A program made the position numbers and the translations under genes. DNA of 64,000 nucleotides from Bubalus kerabau (taxonomy: Eukaryota; Chordata; Mammalia; Artiodactyla; Bovidae), in the NCBI RefSeq assembly GCF_029407905.1, contig NC_073637.1, positions 45,198,501-45,262,500 on the forward strand, read 5' to 3'. The notes below the pieces were generated by a model that worked only from the letters and a program-made list of their open reading frames with translations, made no database searches and had not been told where the DNA came from. Shown here one piece after another: positions 22,818 through 33,690 of the stretch (the stretch's first letter is position 1; each line of letters starts with the position of its first letter).

Positions 22818-23012
22818 GTGGGGTCACTAGAGTCGGACATGACTGAGCGACTTCACTTTCACTTTTCACTTTCATGCATTGGAGAAGGAAATGGCAACCC
22901 ACTCCAGTGTTCTTGCCTGGAGAATCCCAGGGACAGGGAGGCCTGGTGGGCTGCTGTCTCAGGGGTTGCACAGAGTCGGACACGACTGAAGCGACTTAGC
23001 AGCAGCAGCAGC
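22818..23012 (+). mobile_element. Bov-A2 SINE, 5'-truncated
   Basis: Starts inside the first unit at 'tggggtcactagagtcgg', includes 'ttcacttttcactttcatgc' and the complete second unit, and ends with 'gacttagcagcagcagcag'. A short 'agctac' repeat on both sides may be the TSD. Confidence 0.94.
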
Positions 23013-23092
23013 AGCTACATTTAGGACTTTGGCACACATAAATCATTCAAATATTTTTCAAGTTCTGTATCATGCCATCTAATTTATGCTGT

Positions 23093-23304
23093 GTATGTGT
23101 GTTAGTCACTCAGTTGTATCTGACACTTTGCGACCCGATGGACTGTAGCCCTCCAGACTCTTCTGTCCCTGGGATTTCCCAGGTAAGAATACTGGAGTGG
23201 GTTGCCATTCCCTTATCCAGGGGATCTTGCCAACCCAGAGATCGAACCCAGATCTTCTGCATTACAAGCAAATTCTTTGCCACCTTAGCCACCAGGGAAA
23301 CTCC
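23093..23304 (-). mobile_element. Bov-tA SINE with TSD
   Basis: Antisense full-length copy: 'gtgtgttagtcactcagttg', 'aagaatactggagtgggttg', 'gccaccagggaaactcc'. A perfect 12-base TSD 'aatttatgctgt' is at 23081-23092 and 23305-23316. Confidence 0.97.
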
Positions 23305-23316
23305 AATTTATGCTGT

Positions 23317-23758
23317 AGATTAAAGGAAATAAAATACACAATATGTTTTATATTAAAAAAAAAAAGTTGGAAGGTCATGGCCACCAATTACCCCTTGAGT
23401 ATAAATAACTCCTAAATCCAGGTCTCTCCTCGTCCCTGGACCCATGTTTCCAATTGCCTGCTGGACACCTCCACCTGAGTATTCCATACCTTCTCAACTG
23501 TTTGTCCTCAAATTTAGTTCCATTCCAATGCAGGTCTATTGTCACCTTTGTATCTGTCAAGTTCTTGACATGAGGTAAGGCTAATAAGCTGGATAAGTAC
23601 AAACACATCTATCCCATCACACCGTGGAGGCTGATTGGCACTGGCTGATTCTCAAGGACGTTTGTAGGACTAAGGACTCAGGAGACAGTGCAGAACTACT
23701 CAGGGATGTGTGTATTGTGGTCCCACACATCAGCAGTTCTCCTCAATCATGAATACTT
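23317..23758. other. Unassigned DNA, no gene seen
   Basis: Unique-looking sequence with a short A-run (about 23356-23366). No repeat or exon recognised. Confidence 0.45.
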
Positions 23759-23976
23759 CAGTGAAAGTGAAAGTGTCAGTCGCTCAGTTGTGTCTGACTC
23801 TGCGACCCCATGGACTGCAGCCCACCAGGCTCCTCTCTCCATGGAATTCTCCAGTCAAGAATACTGGAGTGGGTTGCCATTCCCTTCTCCAGGGGATTTT
23901 CCCAACACAGGGATCAAACCTGGGTCTCCTGCATTGCAGGCAGATTCCTTACTGTCGGAGCCACCAGGGAAGCCCT
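23759..23976 (-). mobile_element. Bov-tA SINE
   Basis: Antisense full-length copy: 'agtgaaagtgaaagtgtcag', 'aagaatactggagtgggttg', 'gagccaccagggaagccc'. Near-matching flanks 'tgaatactt' and 'tgagtactt' suggest an aged TSD. Confidence 0.96.
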
Positions 23977-24209
23977 GAGTACTTAAGATAAAGGGTAATA
24001 AAACAGCAGAAGCACAGAACAGGCTCTAACAATAGTTTTTATTACTGTTATGATCATTTAGATAGATATACAGCCAAATCTGGCATTTGGGTGTCTGCTT
24101 TTCCATTTGGGGCCCTTTGCCCTGAGGGCAGAATCCCCCTTGCTCACTCAGATCCGCATTCTGAAGTTTCTGCTCACACTGCCTTTCCTCCTTGACTCAT
24201 AGAAAGCGA

Positions 24210-24370
24210 AACCTGAAGGGAACATTAGAGATCATCTAGTTCAGTGTTTGTGTGTACAGATGAGGTCATGGAAATTGAAAGAATTGCTATGCCCATAGTC
24301 ACAGAACTCCAGCAGCAGAGCTGTAACTAGAACTAAGATCAACTGCCATGCTCCACTCTCTTCTTTCACA
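24210..24370 (-). mobile_element. MIR SINE fragment
   Basis: Antisense MIR-like 'tgtacagatgaggtcatgga', 'tgcccatagtcacagaactc', 'agcagcagagctgtaactag', 'catgctccactctctt'. Confidence 0.7.
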
Positions 24371-25217
24371 ACCACACAGTGACGCAGAAAAGTTAACACC
24401 CTTCCCAGAGATATTTACAATTTCACAAGGTTCAGAGAGTCAAGCTGACCCAGCTTTAAGGGTACAACACCAGGGATCAAGCAGAGAGGAGGGCAGGGGT
24501 TTCCAAACTAGCTATTTATGAGGCTTCATATTCTAGAATGCATCTCAACAGCCTGGAGGACTAACATTTATACAAAGCTTTGTTGTCTCTCAAATGCCAT
24601 TTGATATTCATGCCTTCATAGCTGGAGAGGAAACCACCTGAAGTGACTACCTTGTATTGCTGCAGAGTCTGCATGTCCTAACAGGATTCACCCTGTAATC
24701 TGGGCCTTCCTCTCATACATAAGAAAAACTTACATTATTTCCCCCAAAGAAAACTGAAGCTAGTAATAACTTCTCATTTCCCTTTCCAGGTGTTCTTTGT
24801 ATTTTGAAGAACTTGAGCTGGAGGAGGGACTAAAGGTGTGGGGTGATGTCATGAACCTGGGCTTGGACCCAGGAGTTCTCTGTGTTTACTCACCTTGGTG
24901 ATTGTCAAGCCATTGCCCCTGGGCAGCCTAACTGGACTGCATGAGAGCCAACATGCCTAGTGCTAAGTCTTGCTTCTTGAATGCACTCTCTTCTCACAAC
25001 CCCATCCTTTTTTAAACATTGGAAATAGCTTTGCCATTTCCATTTTCCTCCATCCCTGTCTCTCCCACTTCCTTCCCATTTATCTTAGCAAGGCAAATAA
25101 AAAAGAAACCATATTTAGAAAATATACTTAACCAAGCACGTCATAGATATGCAACAAGCACGCTGAGGTTAATCCCGTGATTGTTATTCTTCCTCTGCGT
25201 CTATGAATCAAGAAGCC
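24371..25217. other. Unassigned DNA, no gene seen
   Basis: About 850 bases with no recognisable repeat, exon or RNA gene. Confidence 0.45.
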
Positions 25218-25229
25218 CTGGAGAATCTG

Positions 25230-25450
25230 TGTGAATGCTAAGTTGCTTCAGTTATGTCCAACTCTTTGTGACCCCATGTACTGTAACCCACCAGGCTCCT
25301 CTGTCTAGGGGATTCTCCAGGCAAGAATACTAGAGTGGGTTGCTATTTCCTTCTCCAGGGGATCTTCCCAACTCAAGGATCAAACCTATGTCTCTTATGT
25401 CTCTTGCACTGGGCAGGTGGGTTCTTTACCACTAGCACTGCCTGGGAAGC
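25230..25450 (-). mobile_element. Bov-tA SINE with TSD
   Basis: Antisense copy: 'aatgctaagttgcttcag', 'aagaatactagagtgggttg', 'ctgcctgggaagc' head. It contains a small duplication ('tatgtctct' twice). A perfect 12-base TSD 'ctggagaatctg' is at 25218-25229 and 25451-25462. Confidence 0.97.
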
Positions 25451-25462
25451 CTGGAGAATCTG

Positions 25463-25921
25463 GCATGTTATTAAATGTCATATATTCACACAGGCTGTAC
25501 TTGATAAAGAAGAAAATATTACTTAAAAACTAACAAGGGAGAAGATTACGATTCTAGATAGAAATCTTGACATTATTCACAGAGTTTCCCATGGCTCCTA
25601 ATAAGGAATCTACGGGATCTTTTCCACAAAGAACCCATCCACTAGCATGAAATTCAAGTTCAACTTCATGTCTTTAAAAATCTTAACTGTTTTTCAGCCT
25701 ATGCTATCATACATTCATGTTTGTATGAATATAAAATTCTCCCACAGTTTCTAATAAAATGAAAGCTTCAGTAAGATGCATCAAGTTTATTCTCTGACTC
25801 TCAATTGCCCCTGTAATGCTCCAACATGAAAAATCAAACTTAACCATCAAGGGAACCACTGGAAAAGCCATGTTCTTTGAAGGTCTGTGTTGCATATTTA
25901 TTCTAAGCCTTTTTATTTTCC
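25463..25921. other. Unassigned DNA, no gene seen
   Basis: AT-rich unique-looking sequence preceding the CHR/L1 nest; no exon or repeat recognised. Confidence 0.4.
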
Positions 25922-26318
25922 CACTGCAATGAGAAGCCTGTGCACTGCAATGAAGAGTAGCTCCCTCATTGTAGTTTTGATTTGCTTTTCTCTAATAATT
26001 AGTGATGTTGAGCATCTTTTCATGTGTTTATTTGCCAGCTGTATGTCTTCTTTGGAGAAATGTCTATTTAAGTCTTCTGGCGCTCTGTGATGACCTAATA
26101 GGGTGAGGGGAGAGAGGCTCAAGAGGGAAGTGATATATGCATAATTATGGCTGATTTGCACTGTTGTATGGCAGAAACCAACACAATATTATAAAGCAAT
26201 TTTCCTCCAATTAAAAAAATAAGCTTAAAAAAAGAGTATCTCCCACTCACCCAACTAAAGAAAACCCACACACATCAATGAAGACCTAGCACAGTCAAAA
26301 ATTAATTAATTAATTTAA
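25922..26318 (+). mobile_element. CHR SINE split by an L1
   Basis: Two pieces of one sense CHR: 25922-25965 ('caatgagaagcctgtgcactg', 'caatgaagagtagctccc') and 26232-26318 ('cccaactaaagaaaacccac', 'gaagacctagcacagtcaaa', then an 'aattaattaatt' tail). The break is filled by the L1 at 25966-26231. The CHR head is absent. Confidence 0.85.
25966..26231 (+). mobile_element. Ruminant L1 with 5' inversion, inserted in a CHR SINE
   Basis: The right half (about 26086-26231) is an L1 3' end in sense: 'gtgatgacctaatagggtga', 'cacaatattataaagcaatt', 'ttcctccaattaaaaaaat'. The left half (25966 to about 26085) is an upstream L1 ORF2 piece in antisense ('gtagttttgatttgcttttc', 'gatgttgagcatcttttcat'). A 13-base TSD 'aagagtagctccc' (25953-25965) versus 'aagagtatctccc' (26232-26244) brackets both halves, so one insertion carries the inversion, as expected for twin priming. 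Confidence 0.88.
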
Positions 26319-26389
26319 AAAAAGAGAAGAAGGAACCAGAACAAGCTAGGTAGGAGGGGCAGAGAAGCAGTATAGTCAAGATCCACAAA

Positions 26390-28320
26390 GACAAGGTAGA
26401 CAATGTATAAATAGGATAATCATAATCGTAGAGGTTCTAACCGAAGTACAAAGGATCCAAACCCTATGTCAGGTTCCCCAGTCCTGGGGTCCTGCACCAG
26501 GAAGAAACCCCCGGAATCTGTGGCCTTGAAGGCTAGCAGGGCTTACATACAGAAGATCTGGAGGTCTGTAGGAAACAAATATTCCACTCTTGTAGGACAC
26601 ACAAACACACAGTCTCACATGATCTGAGACCCAGTGCAGAGCCAGTAAATTGAAAGGAGCCTGGGTCAGACCCATTTGCTAATCTTGGAGCGCCTTCTAG
26701 AGCAGTAGGAGACAACTGGAGCTCACTCTGGGGACATACGTACTGGCATCAGAAATTTGAGGAGCTCGCTCTACCACAAGGATACTGGGACTGGCAAGTA
26801 CCATTTTGGAGTCCTCTCTCCACCCTATTAGCACTGGAGGCTTGCCCACCCACCAGCAGGCCAGCCACAGGACCCTCAGGCCACATAGCCAGCCATGCTG
26901 GAACATGACCCAGTCTACCAGCAGGCCAGCAGCTACCATTCAAGGCAGGGCCTGGCAGCCAATAGGACTGGAGGCCGCCCTGCCTTTCAGCATAGTAGTT
27001 AGCTCCACCACAACAGAAGGGCCCACGCAGTCTGCATATAAGGAACCCCGAGAACATCTCATTCTGATGACCAGAGGGGAGTGTGGTGCTGGGACAGGAT
27101 GTCTCCTACATAAAGCCACTTCTCCAAGATAGGGGAAAAAAGAAACATAACTGACCTACCCAATTCATGGGAATAACAGAGAATTACGCAAAATGAGGAG
27201 ACACAGGAATATGTTCCAAACAAAGGAATGCGACAAACCCAGAAGAACTAAGCAAAATAGAGATAAGCCATCTACCCAACCCAGTCCTACGTAATAAAGA
27301 TGGTCAGTGAACTCAGGAGCATGGATGAACACAGTGAGAGTTTAACAAGAAGTTAGAAAATATAGAGAAGAGCCAAACAGAGCTGAAGAATACAATATGT
27401 GAAATAAAAAATACATTTGAAGAAATCGACTATCAAATAGATTAGATAGTACAGTGGAATGAATTAAAAGAGTAGTGGAAATCACCCAAGCCGAACAGAA
27501 AAAAGAATTTTTAAAAGTGAGGGTAGTGTGAGAGACCTCTGAAATAACATGAAGCATCCTAGCATTCACATTATAGGGGCCAAAAGGAGAAGAGAGAGGG
27601 AAAGAGGCAGAGAATTCACTTGAAGAAATAACAGCTGAAGACTTCCCTAACCTGGGAAAGGAAACAGACATCCGGGTCTAGGAAGCACAGAGAGTCCCAT
27701 CAAGACATATTATAAGTAAAATGCCCAAAATTAAAGATAAAGAGAAAATCTTTATTCTCTCAAGTAACAAAGGAAAAGCAACTAGTTATATACAAGAGAA
27801 CCCACATAAGACTCTCCGCTGACTTGTCAGCAATAAGGAGAGAAAGGAGCGAAACAATATAGTCAAAGTGATGAAAGAAAACCTAAAAACCAAGAATATT
27901 CTACCTGTCAGAGCCATCATTCAGATTTGAAGGAGCGATAAAAAGTTTTACAGACAATCAAAAGATAAAAGAAATCAGCCCTACTAAACCAGCTTAACAA
28001 CAAACGTTAAAAGGACTCCACTAAGCAATAAGGACAAGACCACACCTAGAAATATGAAAATTATGAAAAGAAAAGTCTCTCTGGTAAAGGCGAAAAAACG
28101 GTGAAGGTAGTAGATCAACCCCTTATAAAGCTAGTAGGAAGGTGTTAAGTCATCTATATCCGCAATAAAGTAGTTAAGCACAAAACAGGAAAAGATGTAA
28201 ACTAAGTCAAAACCATTAAAGATAGGGTGGGAGGGAATAAAAATTGCAGAGTTGTTGGAATGCATTTGAACTTAAGAGATCATCAACTTAAAATGAGCAT
28301 GTATGTACACAGGGGTTGTT
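26390..28320 (+). mobile_element. L1 5' UTR, decayed ORF1 and inter-ORF region
   Basis: From about 26450 the DNA resembles an old L1 5' UTR (GC-rich, many 'ccagcaggccagc' type steps). From about 27300 to 28060 the plus strand encodes a broken ORF1p: the N-terminal part retains coiled-coil-like heptads, and the C-terminal part retains stretches such as 'HIISKMPKIKDKEK' and 'SADLSAIR' in shifted frames. The following 250 bases match the long spacer between ORF1 and ORF2 of older mammalian L1. ORF1p is the RNA-binding chaperone of L1; here it is dead (several stops and frameshifts). Confidence 0.78.
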
Positions 28321-28425
28321 GTATATGACTCTTCAGTGTTATGGTCAAATTCCTTTCTCTTTTTTTAAAAAAATGCGTATCTATTCTAGATTTTCGGTTT
28401 TGTGGTTACCATACCTACAGTGACT
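28321..28425 (-). mobile_element. Inverted L1 inter-ORF piece
   Basis: Read antisense, 'tatggtaaccacaaaacc', 'tctagaatagatacgc' and 'aaagagaaaggaattt' match the L1 spacer that should continue the preceding plus-strand L1 in the opposite orientation. Suggests a local inversion at about 28320. Confidence 0.5.
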
Positions 28426-28974
28426 GCTTTGATGCCAGGCCCTCTAACTGCTTGCCCAGGAGCTCCCTGTAGCAAGCTGCCCGTGTGCCTCTCACGTGAA
28501 GCTAATCATGCTTGATGCCCTGTCCCTTGTCCACAGTGGACAGGACCACAGAAACCTCAGATCAAGGAGATTCTATCTATAGGTGGTCTGTGAGTGAGCT
28601 AGAATAAAAACTTTGCCTCGTAGAGATAAGGTGATTTTATTAGACACGGAACACCACCAGATTGGACACTTGGTATCAGGGGGAAGAAGCTGAAAGAAGA
28701 CAGTGTTCAGATCTCCTGAGGCATCCAGAGGACGTTATCAGTAAGCAGCCATGAGTCATATGGTAGAGAAAGAACATACAAGTAAAATGAGAAGAGGGAG
28801 ACGCAGCGAGAAACTGAGTCACGCCAACAATTACGAGAGCTGCCTGGGCTCCTGCACCTCTTTCCCATTTTCACACAGCATGCTAACTTCCCAGAGGCCT
28901 GCAGGTAAAGCATTCCTGGTGCCTGTGATTCCTGTTGTCCTTATATGAGAGATTGAAGAGGCACTCTGTTCCTT
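28426..28974. other. Unassigned DNA, no gene seen
   Basis: No repeat family or exon recognised. Confidence 0.4.
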
Positions 28975-29165
28975 GCTACCAAGGAAAACCTAACAGACAT
29001 AACGTCTCTAGGCATTTTCCACCCTGTATTGTCATTTTCTGCTTGTCCATCTCCCCACCTAGACTGGAAGCTCGCTGAGAGTTTTCTGTTCTGTGTGTAC
29101 GCTCAGTACTAGGCATGATGCCTGGACCACAGCAGAAATTAATAGTTGCTGTTCGAGTAAGTGGA
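28975..29165 (+). mobile_element. L2 LINE 3' fragment
   Basis: L2 3' end: 'accctgtattgtcattttct', 'ccccacctagactggaagct', 'gatgcctggaccacagcag', 'gttgctgttcgagtaagtgg'. Confidence 0.75.
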
Positions 29166-30307
29166 AGGTTGTATGAGTAATGTCTTATAAATGTGTCCGG
29201 GTCCACGTTGTCGATCTCACACAGAAATGTCCCAAAGAGTAGCAACTGAATGCTATTAACTCTTCGGGACCACATCCAGCAGAAAAGCAAATGCAAATGA
29301 TCCAGGAAAAACATTTCCTGGTGTTGACAATCCTCCAAAATACCTGCTAAAAATGCGGAAGGACTAGGAAGCTGATATCTGTGCTGGGATCTAAGCCTCT
29401 GGCTGGGCTGTGTACCTCTGCACAGAATGAACGGTAACAAAAGTGTTGTGGGGATTTTATAGAAATCAAAAGTACATGCAATTCTTCTGAAGGCTTGCTG
29501 ATTACTCTCAGAGCATTGTGTTTTCATTTTGATCTCTGGAAAATATCAGGAACAAGGAAAGAACTTCCCACCCCGACCCCGCCAACCCCCGGCTCCATAG
29601 GAAAAACAGTATTGAAATAATACAAACATCTTGGATCGACCCTCTTTTGAAAGTAAGAAATGCCTCACCCTCCCAGCAGGCCCAAAGTCTGCACAGTTTG
29701 TCCGCCAAGAGAGTGAGATTTGGCAGCACTCCCTGTAAACTTCAACCGCAGGAGGCCTCTGATTGAATTGAAATTGTTTCCTCCGGTCAGATTTTGTTGG
29801 TGGTACACCCGCCTCAGGATGTGAATTCATCATGTTTGCTGTGGGGTGAGATTGGGGCAGTTGGAAAGGGCACAAGAGAGTGAATGTGAGTATTGGGGTG
29901 TGTGTGTGTGTGTGTGTGTGTGTACCCATTTATTCCCTGATGTCACCAATAAAGGCATTGACACTACCCAAAAGAATTCTGGAAGATTTGATGCAGTCTT
30001 ACTTAACCTCGATATCTTTTAAAGTGATTCAAATTTTATTAACAAAAGTAAGGAAATTGGAAAATGGAAATGGCAAACTGGCAGTAAATTTTGCACAAGT
30101 CGTTAACCTGGCCTCCACTGATGGCACACACATACTTAGAACCTTTGGGGAGCAAGCGATGCGAAGACCCATCCTCTGGCTTCATTGGGAAGGAGGGAGT
30201 TGGGGAAGGAAGCAGGTTTGGGCTGTAAGAAAGTTTCACCTTGACATTTAGTGGGCCAGTATCTTGCTTTGTTCTTTTTCAAAGGAACCCTGACCATCTA
30301 AATGAGG
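29166..30307. other. Unassigned DNA, no gene seen
   Basis: An antisense frame of 183 codons (28976-29527) overlaps this and the L2, but it resembles no protein and is read through an old LINE, so it is judged chance. No other feature except the GT microsatellite. Confidence 0.45.
29898..29923. repeat. (GT)13 microsatellite
   Basis: Uninterrupted GT dinucleotides, 26 bases. Length is in the range that is commonly polymorphic. Confidence 0.97.
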
Positions 30308-31040
30308 TCACTATTTCTTTTACTGTGGTCAAAAACATATAACTTAAATTTGACATCTTAACCATGTTTAAGTGTATAGAAGTACAACTTCTATTGTGAA
30401 ACAAATCTCTAGAGCTTTTAAATCTTCTAACACTGAAACTCTGCACCCTCCTAATTCCTGCTTCCTCCTCCCATTGGCCCTTGGCAAGCACCTTTTTTCT
30501 TTCTCTTTCTGTGATTTTGACTACTCTAGTTGCTTCACATAAGTGGAATCATGTATTTGTCCCTTCTCTACTGGCTTATTACACTTAGCATAATATCCTC
30601 AAGGTTCAACTGTGTCATACATATGATAGGGTTTCCATCCTTTTTAAGGTTACAAAATGTGTGCACTACATTTTCTTTATCCATTTGGATGTCAATAGAC
30701 ATTTGGGTTGTTTCCATCTCTTGGCTATCATGAATAACGTTGCAAGGAACACCGATGTGTAAATATCTCTTTAAGGCTGTGCTTTGAGTATTTGGGGATA
30801 TAAATTTAGAGATGGGATCGCTGGAACTCATGGTAGTTCCATTTTGAACTTTTAGAGGAACCTCCATAATACTCTCCATAGTGGCTGCTTCCTTTTTCAT
30901 TCCCACCAAGAGTGCACAAGACTTCCATTGTCTTCACGTCCTTGTTAACACTTGTTATTTTTTGTTCTTTTGATTGTAGTCATGCTAATGGGCAAGAGGT
31001 GATATCTTATGATAGTTCTGATTAGGAATCTCTATTTTAC
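30308..31040 (-). mobile_element. Old L1 LINE 3' region
   Basis: Antisense L1 (L1MB/L1MC-type) for about 730 bases: 'cttcacataagtggaatcat', 'ttctttatccatttggatgt', 'agatgggatcgctggaac', 'ctccatagtggctgcttcc', 'gattgtagtcatgctaatgg'. Contains end of ORF2 and 3' UTR, no intact frame. Confidence 0.9.
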
Positions 31041-31044
31041 ATGA

Positions 31045-31143
31045 GTGATGTTCAGGGACCATTGGTGATGGACAGGGAAGCCTGGCGTGCTACAGTCCAT
31101 GGGGTCAAAGAGTCAGACGTGACTGAGTGACTGAATTGAACTG
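31045..31143 (+). mobile_element. BovB 3' tail, 99 bases, with TSD
   Basis: 'ttggtgatggacagggaagc', 'cagtccatggggtcaaagag', 'gactgagtgactgaattg' is the very 3' end of BovB. A perfect 11-base TSD 'attttacatga' at 31034-31044 and 31144-31154 shows it is a genuine, extremely 5'-truncated insertion. Confidence 0.92.
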
Positions 31144-31154
31144 ATTTTACATGA

Positions 31155-32583
31155 AGAGACTGAAGCTGTCATTGGAGGGGTGGGAAAGATTTTCCTTCTG
31201 TTCACTAGATCTAGGACTTGACCTTCTATGTTGGAAAATGTGCTAGCCTAGTTCTATCCTCATGGTGCTCCCGTGCTGGGATTCTAACAAGTGCTCCCCA
31301 GGGTCTGAGCAGTGCACTAGGGAGTAACTGAAGCCACAGGACAAAAATATAAAGGCAGAAGAGATACCAGTTCAGCAGTCCTGGTCAACTTAAATCACTG
31401 TTCATAACAAGTGCAAATATATTACAAAACATCACATAACATTTATGTACAATTTGAGAGATAAAGCACAAGACTTTGTGGAACTTTCTGGAAACACCTC
31501 AGTGGGATGCTCTAAGCCATATCCAGGACAATCCTGAGAGATCCATGCTCTCTCTCCTCTGCCACTAGAGAACTGGAGGGAAGGTTTGAAAAGCACTAGC
31601 ATAGTCCTCAGAGTCCCATGAACATGTTTTTCTTTTCTTATTTGGTTAGAGAATCTTGGGGGTGGAAAAAAAATTACAGAACATCTGAACCCTCCCTGTC
31701 ATCTTACAAATGCGAAAAGAAGGGCCCCCAGAGGTGAAGGCGGTGCTCAGGTTCCCACTACAGTGCTTCCTCCTCCCCCAGCCAATGCGGATGTGCCTGA
31801 TGACAGCTTAGAGGATTTCTGTTGCTGAGAGAAAAATCATAGGCGTAGCGGGACCACAGAAGTGCTCACGCTGCATCTCATATATGCAGAGGAAATGCAT
31901 TTTTTTTTTTTTGCTCTGCATTTGATTTGATTTGGTCCCACTGGCTAGTTTGTGAGAAAACAATAACAAAATCTCTGTTTTGAGCTTTAATCCAACGCGA
32001 TACACTTAGTTCCTTAGGTGATGCTCAGCCTATGCCTTTATACTTCTCCTTCCCCTATCCTCTCCAGAAGGCTAGGTGCTCCAGGCAGCCCAGTGACCTC
32101 ATGGAGGTCTGGTGACTGGGTCTGAGGACTGACCTGCTGCTCTCTGGACCAGCTGCAGACTGGCTCTTCTGAACTCCTCCGGGAATCTTTGGCTTGAGCG
32201 GTTCCTGATTGTTCAGCTGGTGTCTGTCGCTAGCATCCTGCCGCTGATAAACTCGCAGTCTCTTCTTTGTCAGCCCATTCAGGGCAGGGGGCCCCTCTCC
32301 GCTGCCTTGGCCTCCCCCGTGGCTTTCCTCAGTGACTGGCCCCTCTGAGTTTCTGCCCATCCTCCATCTGGCCCTCTGGCTCCCACAGGCCCTGGCCCCA
32401 CCCTATCTCTGCTGTAAGGCCACTGCATTTGCCCACAGTGGGCCCTGTGTGGACGCCCTCATGCCCAACATCCAGGTCACGTGCAGGCCACGGGCAGCTC
32501 CAGGAGGTGCTGAAGACCCTCTCTCCATCTGGACACACTGCTCTATTGGTTCTGTTTCTCTGGAGAACCCTAACTAAAACAGA
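31155..32583. other. Unassigned DNA, possible MIR; GC-rich second half
   Basis: At about 31640-31770 a weak antisense MIR-like block occurs ('catcttacaaatgcgaaaag', 'agaggtgaaggcggtgctca'). From about 32090 to 32580 the DNA is GC-rich and ends in 'ttctctggagaaccctaact', a phrase I associate with the end of an old mammalian repeat I cannot name. Antisense frames of about 100 codons there look like no known protein. Confidence 0.35.
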
Positions 32584-32744
32584 GCAGCCCACCAGGTTCC
32601 TCTGTCTATGGAATTCTCCAGGCAAGAATACTGGAATGGGTAACCATTCCCTTCTCCAGAAGATCTTCCTGACCCAGGGATCAAACCCAGGTCTCTGGCC
32701 TTGCAGGCAGATTTTTTTACCATGTGAGCCGCTAGGGAAGCCCC
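32584..32744 (-). mobile_element. Bov-tA SINE, partial
   Basis: Antisense: 'agcccaccaggttcctctgt', 'aagaatactggaatgggtaa', 'gagccgctagggaagccc'. Lacks the Bov-tA 3' tail (about 50 bases). Confidence 0.93.
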
Positions 32745-32982
32745 CCTAAAGAAGCGTCCTAAATTCTTACTTGATCTATATAAGCAGAGCAGTTTTAGGT
32801 CAAGTCAGCAAGTCTAACCTGAATCATAAAAACAGAGGGTCATAGCCCTTTAATCAGCTCTAAGACTTGAGCCAGTACAGACCCAGAACCCCTTGAATGA
32901 AGGAGAGGCCAGTCCTGTTAAGAAAGGAGCCCCATAAGTCTGACAGATGTTGTTGCTCCAGAGCCTCCCATGCCAGTCAGCC

Positions 32983-33690
32983 ATGGTCAACCCATTGCCA
33001 TCAATGGCAAGCCCTCAGATGGTGTCTCCTTAGAGGTAAGGGACCTGGAAACCAAGAAGTGATTGCTCATCCAATCCTTAAAGCTATGTTAACAGATTGG
33101 AGTTGTTTGCAGAAAAATTTCCGAAGACAGCAGAAAACTTTTGTGCTCTGGGTACTAGTTATAAATGTTCCTGATTTCACAGAATAATTCCAGGATTTAT
33201 GTGTCAAGGTGGCGACTTCACATGCCACCATGGCACTGGTGGCAAGTCCATCTATGGGGAGAAATTTGATGATAAGAATTTTGCCCTGGACATATGAGTC
33301 CTGGCATCTAGTCCATGGTGACATAAACGGCTCCCAGTTTTCCGTTTGCGCTGCCAGGACTGAATGGTCAGATGGCAAGCACGTGATCGTTGACAAAGTG
33401 AAAGACAGCATGAATGTTGTGAAAGCCATGGAGTGTTTCGGTCCAGGAATGGCAAGACCAACAAGAAAATCACCATTGCAGACCGTGGACAAAGCTAATA
33501 AATTTCACTTGTGTTTTATCTTAACCACCAGACCACTCCTTCTGTAGCTCAGGAGAGCACACCCTCACCCCCATCTGCTTGAAATATCCTACGGTCTTTG
33601 TGCTCCCACTGCAGTTCTTTGGGTTCCATATTTTCTTTGGGTTCCAGCTGGATTGCAAAGTTTATGATTATGAAATAAAAACTTAACAAA
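32983..33690 (+). pseudogene. PPIA pseudogene: Processed pseudogene of cyclophilin A (PPIA)
   Basis: Intronless retrocopy of peptidyl-prolyl isomerase A mRNA. It begins at 'gccatggtcaaccc' (ATG 32983), continues through 'agacagcagaaaactttt', 'ggcggcgacttcaca'-like and 'ggcaagtccatctatgggg' blocks, codes recognisable pieces such as 'TEWSDGKHVIVDKVKDSMN', and runs through the PPIA 3' UTR to a poly(A) signal AATAAA at 33674-33679. Defects: a deletion of about 14 bases near codon 4, loss of about 12 bases near 33290, several stops and frameshifts, and a 67-base insertion at 33036-33102. No poly(A) tail or TSD is left. It lies within ERV-L sequence and is therefore probably younger than it. Confidence 0.93.

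Noticed and set aside
28976..29527. Antisense open frame of 183 codons
   Set aside because: No known domain, low-complexity-free but protein-unlike order, overlaps an L2 fragment, no promoter, splice or pseudogene context. Treated as chance.
32055..32625. GC-rich antisense frames of about 100 codons, considered as an exon or retrocopy
   Set aside because: Frames overlap in different phases, show no known motif and end in what looks like an old repeat. Could be revisited with a protein search.
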